A DNA stretch of 64,000 bases from Pinisolibacter aquiterrae (GCF_019160155.1 NZ_JAFNIH010000030.1:124001-188000); one strand, 5' to 3'; positions 25,643 through 35,344 are shown, counted from the stretch's first letter. Notes: generated by a model not told the origin, from the letters alone. A program made the numbers and translations.

Positions 25643-26728
25643 TCAGCCGAAGGCGCGCGTCGTGCCGGGGGCCGCGTCGAGGGAGCCGCCGATCGAGCGG
25701 CCGTCCTCGAAGAAGATCCGCCAGCGCGCCGGCGTCAGCGTCAGCCGGTCGCCGGCGGCGACGGTGATCTCCGGCGCCAGATCGATCTCGACCGGGCCGG
25801 CGCCGTCGAGAGTGAGGTCGACCCGCCGCGCGGTTCCGTGCCGCCGGGTCGCGCCGACCGTGCCGGCGAGCCCGGTCTCTCCGAGACGCCAGTGCTGCGG
25901 CCGCACGAAGAGGGTCGCGGCACCGGCGCCGGCGAGGTCGACCCCGAGATCGAGCCGCCTCCCGCCGATCGCCACCCGTCCGTGCTCGACCGTGACGGGA
26001 ATGCGGCTGGCGTCGCCGATGAAGTCGAAGACGAAGGGCGAGGCGGGCGCGTCGTAGATCTCGTCGGGGGTGCCGATCTGCTCGATCCGCCCCTTGTTCA
26101 GCACCACCACGCGGTCGGCGAGTTCCAGCGCCTCGTCCTGATCGTGGGTGACGAAGACGGTCGTGTAGCCGGTGCGGTCGTGGATGTCGCGCAGCCACTT
26201 GCGCAGATCCTTGCGCACCTGCGCGTCGAGCGCGCCGAAGGGCTCGTCGAGGAAGAGGACGCGCGGCTCGACCGCGAGCGCGCGGGCGAGCGCCACGCGC
26301 TGCCGTTGGCCGCCGGAGAGCTGCGAGGGATACCGCTTCGCGAGCGTCGGCAGTTGCACGAGGTCGAGCAGGTCGGCGACGCGCCGCGCGATCTCGGCGC
26401 GGCTCGGCCGCTCCGACTTGCGCCGGCTGGTGAGGCCGAAGGCGATGTTCTCGGCGACGGTCATGTGGCGGAAGAGGGCGTAGTGCTGGAAGACGAAGCC
26501 GACGCGCCGCTCGCGCACCGGCGTCGCCGAGGCGTCCTCCTCGCCGAAGAGCACGCGCCCGGCGCTCGGCTGCTCGAGCCCGGCGAGCACGCGCAGGAGC
26601 GTCGTCTTGCCCGAGCCCGACGGGCCGAGAAGCGCCAGGAGTTCGCCCGAGCGGATGTCGAGATCGAGCCCGTGCAGGGCGGGAAAGTCGCCGAAATCCT
26701 TGGCGAGGCCGCGAATGCGAATGTCCAT
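25643..26728 (-). CDS. cysA: Sulfate/thiosulfate ABC transporter ATPase
   Basis: The 361-aa ATPase begins [21 protein letters not shown] and has Walker [11 protein letters not shown]-loop [14 protein letters not shown], signature [15 protein letters not shown], Walker [12 protein letters not shown] and the switch His in [11 protein letters not shown]; the C-terminal third is a regulatory TOBE-type domain ([16 protein letters not shown]). These are typical of CysA. It is the last gene of sbp-cysT-cysW-cysA and powers sulfate uptake. Confidence 0.94.
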   Translation of the reverse strand: MDIRIRGLAKDFGDFPALHGLDLDIRSGELLALLGPSGSGKTTLLRVLAGLEQPSAGRVLFGEEDASATPVRERRVGFVFQHYALFRHMTVAENIAFGLTSRRKSERPSRAEIARRVADLLDLVQLPTLAKRYPSQLSGGQRQRVALARALAVEPRVLFLDEPFGALDAQVRKDLRKWLRDIHDRTGYTTVFVTHDQDEALELADRVVVLNKGRIEQIGTPDEIYDAPASPFVFDFIGDASRIPVTVEHGRVAIGGRRLDLGVDLAGAGAATLFVRPQHWRLGETGLAGTVGATRRHGTARRVDLTLDGAGPVEIDLAPEITVAAGDRLTLTPARWRIFFEDGRSIGGSLDAAPGTTRAFG

Positions 26729-26737
26729 GGGGGTGCC

Positions 26738-27631
26738 TCAGTGCCGGGCCGAACGGGCGAGTTCGTCGCCATATCGCCATTCGAGGAAGGTCTTGAGCAC
26801 GAGGGTGACGAGGGCGAGGACCGCGAGCGCCGAGGCGATCGCGAAGGCGCCGACGAAATCGTACTCGTTGTAGAGGATCTCGACCTGCAGCGGCACGGTG
26901 TTGGTCAGGCCGCGGATATGGCCGGAGACGACCGAGACGGCGCCGAATTCCCCCATCGCCCGGGCGTTGCACAGCAACACGCCGTAGAGGAGGCCCCATT
27001 TGATGTTGGGCAGCGTCACCCGGGTGAAGATCGTCCAGCCCGAGGCGCCGAGCGTCAGCGCCGCCTCCTCGTCGGCCGCCCCTTGCGCCTGCATGATCGG
27101 GATCAGCTCGCGCGCGACGAAGGGGAAGGTGACGAAGATCGTCGCCAGTACGAGCCCCGGCACCGCGAAGATCACCTGGATCCCCTGCGCCTTGAGGAAG
27201 GGACCGACGAGCCCGTTCGCGCCGAACAGCAGCACGAAGACGAGGCCGGAGACGACCGGCGACACCGAGAACGGCAGATCGATCAACGTGACGAGGAGGT
27301 TGCGGCCGGGAAACGAGAAACGCGTGATCGCCCAGGCGGCGGCGACGCCGAAGACGAGGTTCGCCGGCACCGAGATCGCCGCGACGAGGAGCGTCAGCCG
27401 GATGGCGGCGCGCGCGTCGGGATCGGCGAAGGCGGCGAGCCACGCGCCCCACCCCTTGCGCAGGCCCTCGGTGAAGACCCCGGCGAGCGGCAGCGCCAGA
27501 ATCAGCGCGAGGAAGAGGACGGCCGCCGCGACGAGGAGCCGCCGCGCCATCGCCGTCTCGCCGATCGGCGGCGGGACGGGGAGGGCGCGCGGGCGCGGCG
27601 GATCGAGGGGAAAGGTCTCGCCGGTCGCCAT
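26738..27631 (-). CDS. cysW: Sulfate ABC transporter permease CysW
   Basis: This 297-aa membrane protein has six predicted helices and the binding-protein-dependent permease loop (EEAALTLGASGWTIFTRVTLPNI). Segments such as FSFPGRNLLVTLIDLPFSVSPVVSGL and GEFGAVSVVSGHIRG are characteristic of CysW. Its ATG shares one base with the cysT stop codon, giving tight coupling, and cysA follows nine bases later. Confidence 0.94.
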   Translation of the reverse strand: MATGETFPLDPPRPRALPVPPPIGETAMARRLLVAAAVLFLALILALPLAGVFTEGLRKGWGAWLAAFADPDARAAIRLTLLVAAISVPANLVFGVAAAWAITRFSFPGRNLLVTLIDLPFSVSPVVSGLVFVLLFGANGLVGPFLKAQGIQVIFAVPGLVLATIFVTFPFVARELIPIMQAQGAADEEAALTLGASGWTIFTRVTLPNIKWGLLYGVLLCNARAMGEFGAVSVVSGHIRGLTNTVPLQVEILYNEYDFVGAFAIASALAVLALVTLVLKTFLEWRYGDELARSARH

Positions 27632-28491
27632 CACCACCTCTTCTCGGTCCAGTGTTGCAGGGCATTGATCGCGAAGAGCAGGGCGAAGGAGACCGCGAGC
27701 ATCACCACGGCGATGCCGGTCGCCCCGACGTAGTCGAACTCCTCGAGTTTGATGACGACGAGCAGCGGGGCGATCTCGGTCACCCCGGGCATGTTGCCGG
27801 CGATGAAGACGATCGAGCCGTATTCGCCGACCCCGCGCGCGAAGGCCAGGGTGAAGCCGGTCAGCGCGGCCGGGACCAGCGGCGGCAGCAGCACCCGGAA
27901 GACGGTCGCCGCCCGGCTCGCGCCGAGCGTCGCCGCCGCTTCCTCCACCTCGCGGTCGAAATCGGCGAGGAGCGGCTGCACGGTCCGCACCACGAAGGGC
28001 AGGCCGACGAAGACCAGCGCCACCACGACCCCGGCGCGCGAATAGGCGACCTCGATGCCGAGCGGCGCGAGCAGGCCGCCGAGCCATCCGTTCCGCGCGA
28101 AGAGGGCGGCGAGCGTGATGCCGGCGACCGCCGTCGGCAGCGCGAAGGGTAGATCGACGGCCGCGTCGACGAGACTGCGGCCGGGAAAGCGGTAGCGGGT
28201 CAGCACCCAGGCGACGAGTACGCCGAAGACGGCGTTGATCAGCGCCGCGATCAGGGCTGCGCCGAAGGAGAGTTCGAGCGCCGCCCGGACGCGCGGGCTC
28301 GCAAGGAGCGCCACGAAGCCGTCGATGCCGAGCCCCGACGCCTTCCACGCCAGCGCGGCGAGCGGGAGGAGCACGATGAAGGAGAGCCAGACCAGCGTCC
28401 AGCCGAAGGCGAGGCCGAAGCCCGGCAACACGCCGGTGACGAGCGACCGCGCCGGACGAGCCGGCGCCGGGGACATCGTGAGATCGGTCAT
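27631..28491 (-). CDS. cysT: Sulfate ABC transporter permease CysT (CysU)
   Basis: The 286-aa permease has six membrane helices, the loop EEAAATLGASRAATVFRVLLPPL and the CysT hallmarks YRFPGRSLVDAAVDLPFALPTAVAGI and GVGEYGSIVFIAGNMPG. Together with CysW it forms the membrane channel of the sulfate importer. GGAGGCGGA precedes the ATG; a second ATG 15 bases further in is an alternative. Confidence 0.94.
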   Translation of the reverse strand: MTDLTMSPAPARPARSLVTGVLPGFGLAFGWTLVWLSFIVLLPLAALAWKASGLGIDGFVALLASPRVRAALELSFGAALIAALINAVFGVLVAWVLTRYRFPGRSLVDAAVDLPFALPTAVAGITLAALFARNGWLGGLLAPLGIEVAYSRAGVVVALVFVGLPFVVRTVQPLLADFDREVEEAAATLGASRAATVFRVLLPPLVPAALTGFTLAFARGVGEYGSIVFIAGNMPGVTEIAPLLVVIKLEEFDYVGATGIAVVMLAVSFALLFAINALQHWTEKRW

Positions 28492-28549
28492 TCCGCCTCC
28501 TCTCCGGGCGCGTCGCGCGGAGGCGCTCCGCGCCCCGGACGTTCGGGAG

Positions 28550-28575
28550 CGCCCGCCCCGGGGGCGGGGCGGGCG
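28550..28575. terminator. Strong intercistronic hairpin between sbp and cysT
   Basis: A perfect 10-bp stem (CGCCCGCCCC / GGGGCGGGCG) with a six-base loop lies 21 bp after the sbp stop. In importer operons such hairpins partly terminate or protect the binding-protein transcript so that it is made in excess over the membrane parts. Confidence 0.65.
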
Positions 28576-28596
28576 TGGTCTCGTGGGGCCGGGCCG

Positions 28597-29667
28597 TCAG
28601 CGCGCCGGCTTGTAGAGCTGGTCGAAGGTGCCGCCGTCGCCGAAGTGGAAGGCCTGCGCCTTCGTCCAACCGCCGAAGAGTGGATCGTCGATCGAGATCA
28701 GCTCGACCTTCGGGAAGCGATCGAGCAGGGCCTTGTCGACGGCTTCGGGGCGCGATGGCCGATAGTGATGCTTGGCGGCGAGGCTCTGGCCGGTCTCGGA
28801 ATAGAGGAAGGCGAGAAAGGCCTCGGCCTGCCGGCGCGTGCCCTTGGCGTCGACGTTGCCGTCGACCAGCGCCACCGGCGGCTCGGCGAGGATCGAATAG
28901 GGCGGCACGACGATGTCGAACTTGCCGGCGCCGAATTCGTCGAAGACCAGATAGGCCTCGTTCTCCCAGGCGAGCAGGACGTCGCCGAGGCCGCGCTGGG
29001 CGAAGGTCGTGGTCGAGCCGCGCGCGCCGGTGTCGAGCACGGGGACGTGGCGGAAGAGCTCGGTGACGTAGGCGCGCACCTTGGCGTCGTCGCCGCCGTA
29101 GGTCTTGGCGGCCCAGGCCCAGGCGGCGAGATAGTTCCAGCGCGCCCCGCCCGAGGTCTTCGGATTGGGCGTGATCACCTCGACGCCCGGCTTCACCAGA
29201 TCGCCCCAGTCGGTGATCCCCTTCGGATTGCCCTTCTTCACCAGGAACAGGATGGTCGAGGTGTAGGGCGAGGAATTGTGGGGCAGCCGCTTCTGCCAAT
29301 CGGCCGGGATCTTCGACGTGGTCTTGGCGATGGCGTCGATGTCGGCGGCAAGGGCGAGCGTCACCACGTCGGCGTCGAGCCCGTCGATGACGGAACGCGC
29401 CTGTTTGCCCGAACCGCCGTGCGAGGCGCGGATCGTCACGGTCTCCCCGGTCTTCGCCTTCCACTCGGCGGCGAAGGCCTGGTTCACCTCCTTGTAGAAC
29501 TCGCGCGTCGGGTCGTAGCTGACGTTCAGGAGCGTCGTGTCGGCGCGGGCGAAGATCGTGGTGCCGAGCACGACGCCGAAGGCGGTGGCGACGATCGCGA
29601 GATCGCGCAGGCGTCGAAGGGCGAATCCGGTCGGAGCGGTTCGCGAGGGGATCGAAGCAGTGGTCAT
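28597..29667 (-). CDS. sbp: Periplasmic sulfate-binding protein
   Basis: The 356-aa protein has an extended N-terminus with a hydrophobic signal (about residues 22-40) and then the sulfate-binding protein core: [20 protein letters not shown], the anion-binding [16 protein letters not shown], and [14 protein letters not shown]. It binds sulfate (or thiosulfate) and passes it to CysTW. It is the first gene of the operon; the regulator gene lies upstream in the same orientation. The ATG at 29667 has AGGATT upstream. Confidence 0.93.
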   Translation of the reverse strand: MTTASIPSRTAPTGFALRRLRDLAIVATAFGVVLGTTIFARADTTLLNVSYDPTREFYKEVNQAFAAEWKAKTGETVTIRASHGGSGKQARSVIDGLDADVVTLALAADIDAIAKTTSKIPADWQKRLPHNSSPYTSTILFLVKKGNPKGITDWGDLVKPGVEVITPNPKTSGGARWNYLAAWAWAAKTYGGDDAKVRAYVTELFRHVPVLDTGARGSTTTFAQRGLGDVLLAWENEAYLVFDEFGAGKFDIVVPPYSILAEPPVALVDGNVDAKGTRRQAEAFLAFLYSETGQSLAAKHHYRPSRPEAVDKALLDRFPKVELISIDDPLFGGWTKAQAFHFGDGGTFDQLYKPAR

Positions 29668-29725
29668 GGCACGAAATCCTCGAAGGCGTTGCGTGCCGAA
29701 AAGACTACTTTTTCGATGGATGATG

Positions 29726-29738
29726 TCTATCCCATAGA
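29726..29738. promoter_or_regulatory. Candidate operator upstream of sbp
   Basis: The inverted repeat TCTAT-CCC-ATAGA lies 59 bp upstream of the sbp start, in a local AT-rich patch. On the minus strand it contains GATAGAC, also seen in front of ssuA. It could be bound by the neighbouring Rrf2 regulator; this is inference. Confidence 0.4.
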
Positions 29739-29911
29739 TTTCCGCGCTTTGGCATCGCTTGCCGCGCCCGCCCGCCGGCGTGGAACATCGTTCCCGCCGG
29801 CGATCGCCTCGGCGGGTCGTCCGGAGGGGCGCCACGGCGCCCGGGGCATCGGCGTGAACGGAGGGGAAGAGGCGAGGGGGGCTGCGCTTCGGCCGGGTCT
29901 CGATTCCGGCG

Positions 29912-30352
29912 TCAGACGGCGATCGCGTCGACGGCGCCGACCTTCCCCGCCATGTCGGCGAGCGAGAGGCGATCGAGGACCTCGGCCATGGCGTCGCGCA
30001 CCTCGAGCATGGTGAGGCGTACCGCGCAGGCGGTGAGATCGTCGCAGTCGTCGCAGGGCTGGTAGGCGGTGCGGCTGGCGCAGGCGATGGGGGCGAGCGG
30101 CCCGTCGAGCGCCCGAACGATCGCGCCGACGACGATGTCCTCCGCCGGACGCGCCAGCGTGTAGCCGCCGCCCGGCCCCTTCTTCGAACGCACGAAGCCG
30201 GCGTTCTTCAGATCGAGCAGGATGGCGTCGAGGAACTTCTTGGAAATGTGCTCGGTGCTCGCGATCTCGGCCGACTGCACCGTCGCGCCGACGGGTAGAC
30301 GCGCCAGATGCACCATGGCCTTGAGGCCGTATTTGCCTTTGTTGGTCAGCAC
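29912..30352 (-). CDS. Rrf2 family transcriptional regulator
   Basis: This 146-aa protein starts [19 protein letters not shown], the Rrf2/IscR winged helix, and continues with [28 protein letters not shown], the recognition helix and wing. Four cysteines follow at 91, 100, 103 and 109. Their spacing differs from the Cys92/98/104 of IscR, so an Fe-S cluster is possible but not certain. It lies just upstream of the sulfate importer in the same orientation, like CymR-type regulators of cysteine and sulfur metabolism, and most likely controls that operon. Confidence 0.88.
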   Translation of the reverse strand: MLTNKGKYGLKAMVHLARLPVGATVQSAEIASTEHISKKFLDAILLDLKNAGFVRSKKGPGGGYTLARPAEDIVVGAIVRALDGPLAPIACASRTAYQPCDDCDDLTACAVRLTMLEVRDAMAEVLDRLSLADMAGKVGAVDAIAV

Positions 30353-30438
30353 CGCGAACGCCTCCGATCGACTTGGTCCTAGTCGGTTCGCGGCGCCTGT
30401 TCAATCGGGGAACGCCGCATCGGACCACGCTCCTTCCA

Positions 30439-30464
30439 CCGATCCGGCGAAATCACCGGATCGG
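30439..30464. terminator. Hairpin between hydantoinase and Rrf2 genes
   Basis: A 9-bp stem (CCGATCCGG / CCGGATCGG) with an 8-base loop follows the hydantoinase stop by about 40 bp on the minus strand and likely ends that operon. Confidence 0.6.
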
Positions 30465-30504
30465 CGGTCCCCTTCGGCCGATCGTCACGCGCCCGGCGCT
30501 CGCC

Positions 30505-31950
30505 TCACTCCGCGCGGAATCCGAAGCTGCGGCGGCGCATCGTCTTCGGCCGGGCCGGCGCCGGCCGCTCGCAGGGCAGGAAGAGGCCACGGCCGGCGGC
30601 CCCCGAGAGGGTGCCCCGTTCGGCCACCACCTCGCCGCGCGAGATCACCACCTCCGGCCACGCCGGCACCTCGATCCCCTCGTAGGGGGTGTAGTCGCAG
30701 TCGTGATGGAGATCGGCGTTGGCGATGGCGCGCGGCGCTTCGGTGTTCCACAGCACGACGTCGGCGTCGGAACCGACGGCGATGACGCCCTTCCTCGGAT
30801 AGAGGCCGTACATGCGGGCCGGGTTGGTGGCGGTCAGCTCGACGAAACGGTCGAGGTCGAGCCGCCCGTCGACGACACCGGCGAAGAGCAGCGGCAGCCG
30901 AGTCTCGACGCCGGGAATGCCGTTCGGCACCCAACGGAACGAGGCGGTGTCGCCCTTGAGCTTCTTGCCGGCGGGATCCTCGTAGCGGAAGGGGGCGTGA
31001 TCGGAGGAAACCACGTCGAAGACGCCGTCGGCGACGCCCTGCCAGATCGCTTCCCTGTTGGCCGCCTCGCGCGGCGGCGGCGAGCAGATGCACTTCGCCC
31101 CCTCGAAGCCCGGGGCGTCGAGATCCTCGGTCGAAAGGAAGAGATATTGCGGGCAGGTCTCGGCATAGAGCGACAGGCCGCGCGCCTGGGCGCGGCGGAT
31201 CTCCTCCATCGCGTCGGCGCCGGAGACGTGGACGACCAGGATCGGCACGTCGACCAGCTCGGCGAAGGAGATGGCGCGATGGGTCGCCTCGCGCTCGATC
31301 ACCTTGGGCCGCGACGCCGCATGGAAGAGCGGCGCGGTCTTTCCTTCCGCCTCGAGCCGGTCGGTGAGCCAAGCGATGCAGTCGGCGTTCTCGGCGTGCA
31401 CCATGACCATGGCGCCGTTGTCGCGGGCGACCGACAGAACGTCGAGGATCTGGCGATCGGAGAGCTTCAGATCGTCGTAGGTCATGTAGATCTTGAACGA
31501 GGTGTAGCCCTCGGCGATCAGCGCCGGCAGTTCGACCTCGAGCACCTCCGGCGTCGGGTCGGAGACGATCAGATGGAAGGCGTAGTCGATGATCGCCTTG
31601 CCGTCGGCGCGGGCGTGATAGTCGTCGACCGCCGCGCGCAGGGATTGGCCGCGCGCCTGGGCGGCGAAGGGGATGATCGTCGTCGTGCCCCCGAAGAGGG
31701 CCGAGCGCGAGCCCGACAGGAAGTCGTCGGCCATGCGGCTGCCGTCGCCGGTCGGCTGATCGAAGTGGCAATGGCCGTCGACTCCGCCCGGCAGCACCAG
31801 CCGGCCGGAGGCGTCGACGTCGCGGACGCCCGGGGCGAGCCGGTCGGCGATGGCGACGATGCGGCCGTCGCGGATGCCGAGGTCACAGGCGACGAGCGAT
31901 CCGGCGGTCGCCACGCGGCCGCCACGGATGGTGAGGTCGAAGTCTTGCAC
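30505..31950 (-). CDS. Dihydropyrimidinase / D-hydantoinase
   Basis: The 481-aa amidohydrolase opens cyclic amides such as dihydropyrimidines or 5-substituted hydantoins. The metal ligands are visible: H-x-H in DGHCHFDQP (about residue 60), the carbamylated Lys in YTSFKIYMTY, His in MVHAENADC and VVHVSGADA, and Asp in SSDHAPF. The length and motifs fit the HydA/PydB group rather than allantoinase or dihydroorotase. It is last in an operon with an amidohydrolase and a GntR regulator; amidase and racemase-fold genes across the divergent promoter suit hydantoin or cyclic imide breakdown. Confidence 0.92.
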   Translation of the reverse strand: MQDFDLTIRGGRVATAGSLVACDLGIRDGRIVAIADRLAPGVRDVDASGRLVLPGGVDGHCHFDQPTGDGSRMADDFLSGSRSALFGGTTTIIPFAAQARGQSLRAAVDDYHARADGKAIIDYAFHLIVSDPTPEVLEVELPALIAEGYTSFKIYMTYDDLKLSDRQILDVLSVARDNGAMVMVHAENADCIAWLTDRLEAEGKTAPLFHAASRPKVIEREATHRAISFAELVDVPILVVHVSGADAMEEIRRAQARGLSLYAETCPQYLFLSTEDLDAPGFEGAKCICSPPPREAANREAIWQGVADGVFDVVSSDHAPFRYEDPAGKKLKGDTASFRWVPNGIPGVETRLPLLFAGVVDGRLDLDRFVELTATNPARMYGLYPRKGVIAVGSDADVVLWNTEAPRAIANADLHHDCDYTPYEGIEVPAWPEVVISRGEVVAERGTLSGAAGRGLFLPCERPAPARPKTMRRRSFGFRAE

Positions 31951-31999
31951 GTGTGGTCTCCTCTCGACGGAGGGCGCGGCCGGGCCGCGCGAGGATGGG

Positions 32000-33367
32000 T
32001 CAGGCGATGCGCGGCGCGTGGCCGTGACGGCGCCAGAGCGAGCGCGCCACCGCCTCGGCGGTGGCGATCACCTCGTCGCCGTCGAAGAGCGTCGGCCGTC
32101 CGCCCTCGACGAGGACGCGGCCGTCGACCACCACCGTGTCGACCACCGCCCCGCTCGCCGAATGGACGAGGAGGCCGGGGCCGTCGACGAGGGGCGCGAG
32201 GTTCGGCGCGCTCGCGTCGAGGAGCAGGAGGTCGGCCTTGCGACCGACGGCGATCTGCCCGATCTCCTCGGCGAGACCGAGCGCCGCCGCCCCGCCGCGC
32301 GTCGCCCAGGCGAGCACGTCTGCGGCGGACTTGACGAAACCGCCGCCGCGAATGCGGGTCGCCGCGAGCGCCATCCGCATCGCCTCGAACATGTCGCCGG
32401 ACTTGGTGTCGGTCGCGAGCGTGATCCCGGCGCCGGCCGCCTCGTGGGCGAGGATCGGCGCGACCGACCCGTGCGCCGCATTGCCGACCGGAACATGCGC
32501 GACGTGAGAGCCGGACCGGCCGAACCGGGCGATGTCGCCGTCGGTCATGTGGATGCAGTGGCCGGCGACGAGCCGGGGGCCGAGCAGGCCGACCTCCTCC
32601 ATCAACTCGACCGGCCGCATGCCGTCGCGCGCCAGAACCACGTCGACCTCCATCGGCGACTGATGGAGATGGGTGTGCAGGATCAGATCCTTCGCGGCGG
32701 CGATACCCGCGACCTCGCGCAGGAGATCGGGCGAACAGGTGTCGGGCGCATGCGGCCCGAGGATCGGGGTGACGAGCGAGCCCGGCGCCCGCCGCCGCTC
32801 GACCACGTCCATCGCCTCGGCGAGCGTCGCCCGGCCGCGCGACGCGTCGGCGCGCCATTCGCCGCGCGCCAAGGCGGCGTTGTCGGCATCCATGACGCGG
32901 CCGCCGACGAAGGCGCGCAGGCCCGCCTCTTCCGCCGCCCGGGCGAGCGCCTCGGGGTGGCGATAGAAATCGACGATCGTGGTCGAGCCGAAGCGCAGGA
33001 GTTCGTAGACGCCGAGCCGGGCGAGCGCATGCGCCTCCTCGAAGGAGAGCGCGTCGCCCTGCGGGATGCCGGGCGTATAGGCCGGGGCGAAGCTCAGATC
33101 CTCCACCATGCCGCGCACGATCATCAGGGGTGTGTGGTTGTGCGTGTTGACGAGGCCCGGCATCAGCAGGTGCCGGGCCGACCCGAGCCGGCGCGCCGGC
33201 TCCCAGGCCGCCTCGATCTCGGCGCGCGGGCCGATCGCGGCGATACGGTCGCCGGCGATCGCCACGCCGACGTCGGAGACGATCGTCCCGGCGTCGTCGA
33301 GGAGAAAGGCGGCGCGGGCCGTGATCACGAGATCGCAGGGGAGGGGCGTGCGGTCGGGCGTGGTCAT
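32000..33367 (-). CDS. Amidohydrolase, cytosine-deaminase/TrzA-AtzA-like
   Basis: This 455-aa enzyme belongs to the metal-dependent deaminase/chlorohydrolase group. It shows H-x-H in LVNTHNHTPLMIVRG (about residue 76), LHTHLHQSP, AGHCIHMTD and the acidic residue in LATDTKSGD, in place of the more usual GTDGAASN. The group removes amino or chloro groups from heterocycles such as guanine derivatives, cytosine and triazines. The neighbours suggest a nitrogen heterocycle substrate that is then opened by the hydantoinase. Its start overlaps the GntR stop by four bases. Confidence 0.88.
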   Translation of the reverse strand: MTTPDRTPLPCDLVITARAAFLLDDAGTIVSDVGVAIAGDRIAAIGPRAEIEAAWEPARRLGSARHLLMPGLVNTHNHTPLMIVRGMVEDLSFAPAYTPGIPQGDALSFEEAHALARLGVYELLRFGSTTIVDFYRHPEALARAAEEAGLRAFVGGRVMDADNAALARGEWRADASRGRATLAEAMDVVERRRAPGSLVTPILGPHAPDTCSPDLLREVAGIAAAKDLILHTHLHQSPMEVDVVLARDGMRPVELMEEVGLLGPRLVAGHCIHMTDGDIARFGRSGSHVAHVPVGNAAHGSVAPILAHEAAGAGITLATDTKSGDMFEAMRMALAATRIRGGGFVKSAADVLAWATRGGAAALGLAEEIGQIAVGRKADLLLLDASAPNLAPLVDGPGLLVHSASGAVVDTVVVDGRVLVEGGRPTLFDGDEVIATAEAVARSLWRRHGHAPRIA

Positions 33368-34146
33368 GCGGCGTCTCCGGTCGTGCGGGCGGCCTCGAGA
33401 CCGGCGAGCACGGCGCCAGCGGTCATGCGGGTGTGGGCGGCCATGGCCTCGGCGAAGGCCTCGGTGTCGACCCGGCGGAAATGCGCCATGAACACCTCGT
33501 GCTCGTCGAAGGATTCCTCCCAGCGCGAGCCGACGTAGTTGGCCTGGGCGCGGGCGCGGTAGATCTTGGCGGAGAGCGCCGTCCAGGTCGTCGCCAGCAC
33601 AGGATTGCCGGCGAGGCGGACGATCTCGGCGTGGATCTCCTGGTTGCGGCGGAAATAGGCGCGGCGATCACCGACGCGGTGCTGTTCGGCGAGATCGGCG
33701 TGCAGCGCGTCGAGGCCGGCGCGCTCGGCCGGGGTCGCGCGGGCGCAGGCGAGGGCGGCGGAGAGCCGGTCGAGGGCGATCGAGACCTCGAAGACCGCGG
33801 CGATCTCGTCGCGGGCGACGGGGGTGACGATCGGCGTGCGGTGCGGCCGCAGCTCCATCAGCCCCTCGGTCGCCAGAACCTTGAAGGCCTCGCGCAGCGG
33901 CGTGCGCGACACGCCGAACGTGTCGCAGAGCATCTTTTCCGGCAACGGCGTGCCCGGCGCCAGCTCGCCCTCGAGCACCATCTCGCGCAGGCGGGCGACC
34001 AACTGATCGTGCAGAGAGGCCGTCACCAAGGGCTGGCGCGCCTCGGCGACCGAGAGCTTCAACCGGCCGGGCTGGAACTTGTAGCGCGCCTTGGGGCGGG
34101 TGCTTGCACCCTCGGCAGTCGGCCCACTTGCCTCATATTTCGGCAT
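33364..34146 (-). CDS. GntR family regulator, FCD subfamily
   Basis: The 260-aa protein has a GntR winged helix (LHDQLVARLREMVLEGELAPGTPLPEKML, then FGVSRTPLREAFKVLATEGL) and a helical FCD effector domain with His residues suited to metal binding. An extra basic, low-complexity N-terminus of about 35 residues precedes the HTH. It is first in the operon with the amidohydrolase and hydantoinase and diverges from an importer operon, so it probably controls both. Confidence 0.9.
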   Translation of the reverse strand: MPKYEASGPTAEGASTRPKARYKFQPGRLKLSVAEARQPLVTASLHDQLVARLREMVLEGELAPGTPLPEKMLCDTFGVSRTPLREAFKVLATEGLMELRPHRTPIVTPVARDEIAAVFEVSIALDRLSAALACARATPAERAGLDALHADLAEQHRVGDRRAYFRRNQEIHAEIVRLAGNPVLATTWTALSAKIYRARAQANYVGSRWEESFDEHEVFMAHFRRVDTEAFAEAMAAHTRMTAGAVLAGLEAARTTGDAA

Positions 34147-34318
34147 TCACACCCTCTTTCGCCTACAGAAGCGGCTTTCCCAAAAGTCGATAACGGCATT
34201 ATATCTCGGAAAAGACAGAAGAAAACAAAAATCGCATACCGAATGTAAAATCCCTTCCACCTCGACGGCCGGTGCCGTCGGCGTGGAGATCGAGCCCGCT
34301 TTCATAGGAGTGATGTCC

Positions 34319-35323
34319 ATGAAGACCCTGTTCTCCCGCCTCGCGGCGATGGTTCTCGTCGTCGCCGGCCTCACCGGCGCCCCGGCCCGCGCCGAGGATG
34401 CCGTCAAGGTCGGCTACGCCAAATGCGCGCATTGCGTGCCGATGTCGCTGCTGCCGAAATACACGGAAGGCGCCACGGTCGAGGCCTTGGGCTTCAACAC
34501 CGGCAACGACGTGCTGACCGCGCTCCTGTCGAAGAGCATCGACGTCGCCCAGGTGACCTACCTCCATTACGTCACCGGCCTCGACAAGGGCTTCGACCTC
34601 GTCGCCGTCTCCGGTCAGATCTCCGGCGGCTCGACCATCGTCGTGCAGAACGATCTCCCGGTCGCCGCCGACGATTGGGCCGGCCTGAAGGCGCTGATCG
34701 CCAAATACAAGGCCGAGGGCAAGCCGTTCCGCATCGCCGCCTCGCGCGGCAATGCCCAGGACATCCACATGCGCGGCGCGCTGATGAAGCAGGGCATCGA
34801 TCCGAACAAGGACGTCCAGTTCATCAACATCCCGAACCCGTCGGATCACATCCAGGCGCTGCGTCGCGGCGAGGTCGAACTGATCTGCACGGTCGAGCCC
34901 TTCGCCACCCAGATCCTCCAGGCCAAGGCCGCCAAGCTCTTCGCCTACCCTTATGATCAGGCGGCCGGCAAGCTCACCAACCTCATCGTCACCCGTTCCG
35001 ACGTGGTGAAGGACAAGCCCAAGGCGGTGGAGAGCGTGGTGCGCGCCGTGGTCAAGCTCGACGACGCGCTCGACAAGGATCACGCGCTGTGGGCGACCAC
35101 GATCTCCTCGGTCACCGGCCTCGACAAGGCGGTCGCCGAAGGCGCCATCGCCAACCTCTACCCCGACCCGCTCATGCATCGCGCCTCGGCCGTCGCCATC
35201 GCCGACATGATGCGTGACCTCAAGTACATCCAGCACGACGTGACCGGCCCGGTTCAGGAGCGCATGGACTTCCGCTTCCTCGAGGCGGTGACCGGCAAAC
35301 CCAAGACCGAACTCGGCTATTGA
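34319..35323 (+). CDS. ABC transporter substrate-binding protein, TauA/NMT1-like
   Basis: The 334-aa protein has a Sec signal (MKTLFSRLAAMVLVVAGLTG, cleavage after ARA) and the NMT1-type core (LPKYTEGATVEALGFNTGNDVLTALLSKSIDVAQVTYLHY partly quoted: GNDVLTALL). The ATG at 34319 is preferred over one six bases upstream because AGGAG is eight bases away. Just after the signal lies a K-C-A-H-C motif (Cys36, Cys39) that is not usual in this family and could form a disulfide. It is the first gene of an importer whose ligand is probably a cyclic amide or ureide judged by the neighbours. Confidence 0.9.
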   Translation: MKTLFSRLAAMVLVVAGLTGAPARAEDAVKVGYAKCAHCVPMSLLPKYTEGATVEALGFNTGNDVLTALLSKSIDVAQVTYLHYVTGLDKGFDLVAVSGQISGGSTIVVQNDLPVAADDWAGLKALIAKYKAEGKPFRIAASRGNAQDIHMRGALMKQGIDPNKDVQFINIPNPSDHIQALRRGEVELICTVEPFATQILQAKAAKLFAYPYDQAAGKLTNLIVTRSDVVKDKPKAVESVVRAVVKLDDALDKDHALWATTISSVTGLDKAVAEGAIANLYPDPLMHRASAVAIADMMRDLKYIQHDVTGPVQERMDFRFLEAVTGKPKTELGY

Positions 35324-35344
35324 TCGACCCGAAGGATGGACGGC

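Noticed and set aside
25838-27733. Long plus-strand open frame of 631 aa opposite cysA/cysW, and similar antisense frames elsewhere
   Set aside because: GC-rich codon bias leaves antisense frames open. The translations are rich in Arg, Gly, Asp and Glu with no domain pattern.
26738-29464. A 908-aa open frame joining cysW to upstream sequence
   Set aside because: The first 610 codons are a shadow of sbp and cysT. cysW starts at 27631, coupled to the cysT stop.
34147-34318. GATAA-N5-TTATA-like repeat between the GntR gene and the importer as operator
   Set aside because: The arms are imperfect and unlike known GntR-FCD operators, and there is no second copy. Not strong enough to list.
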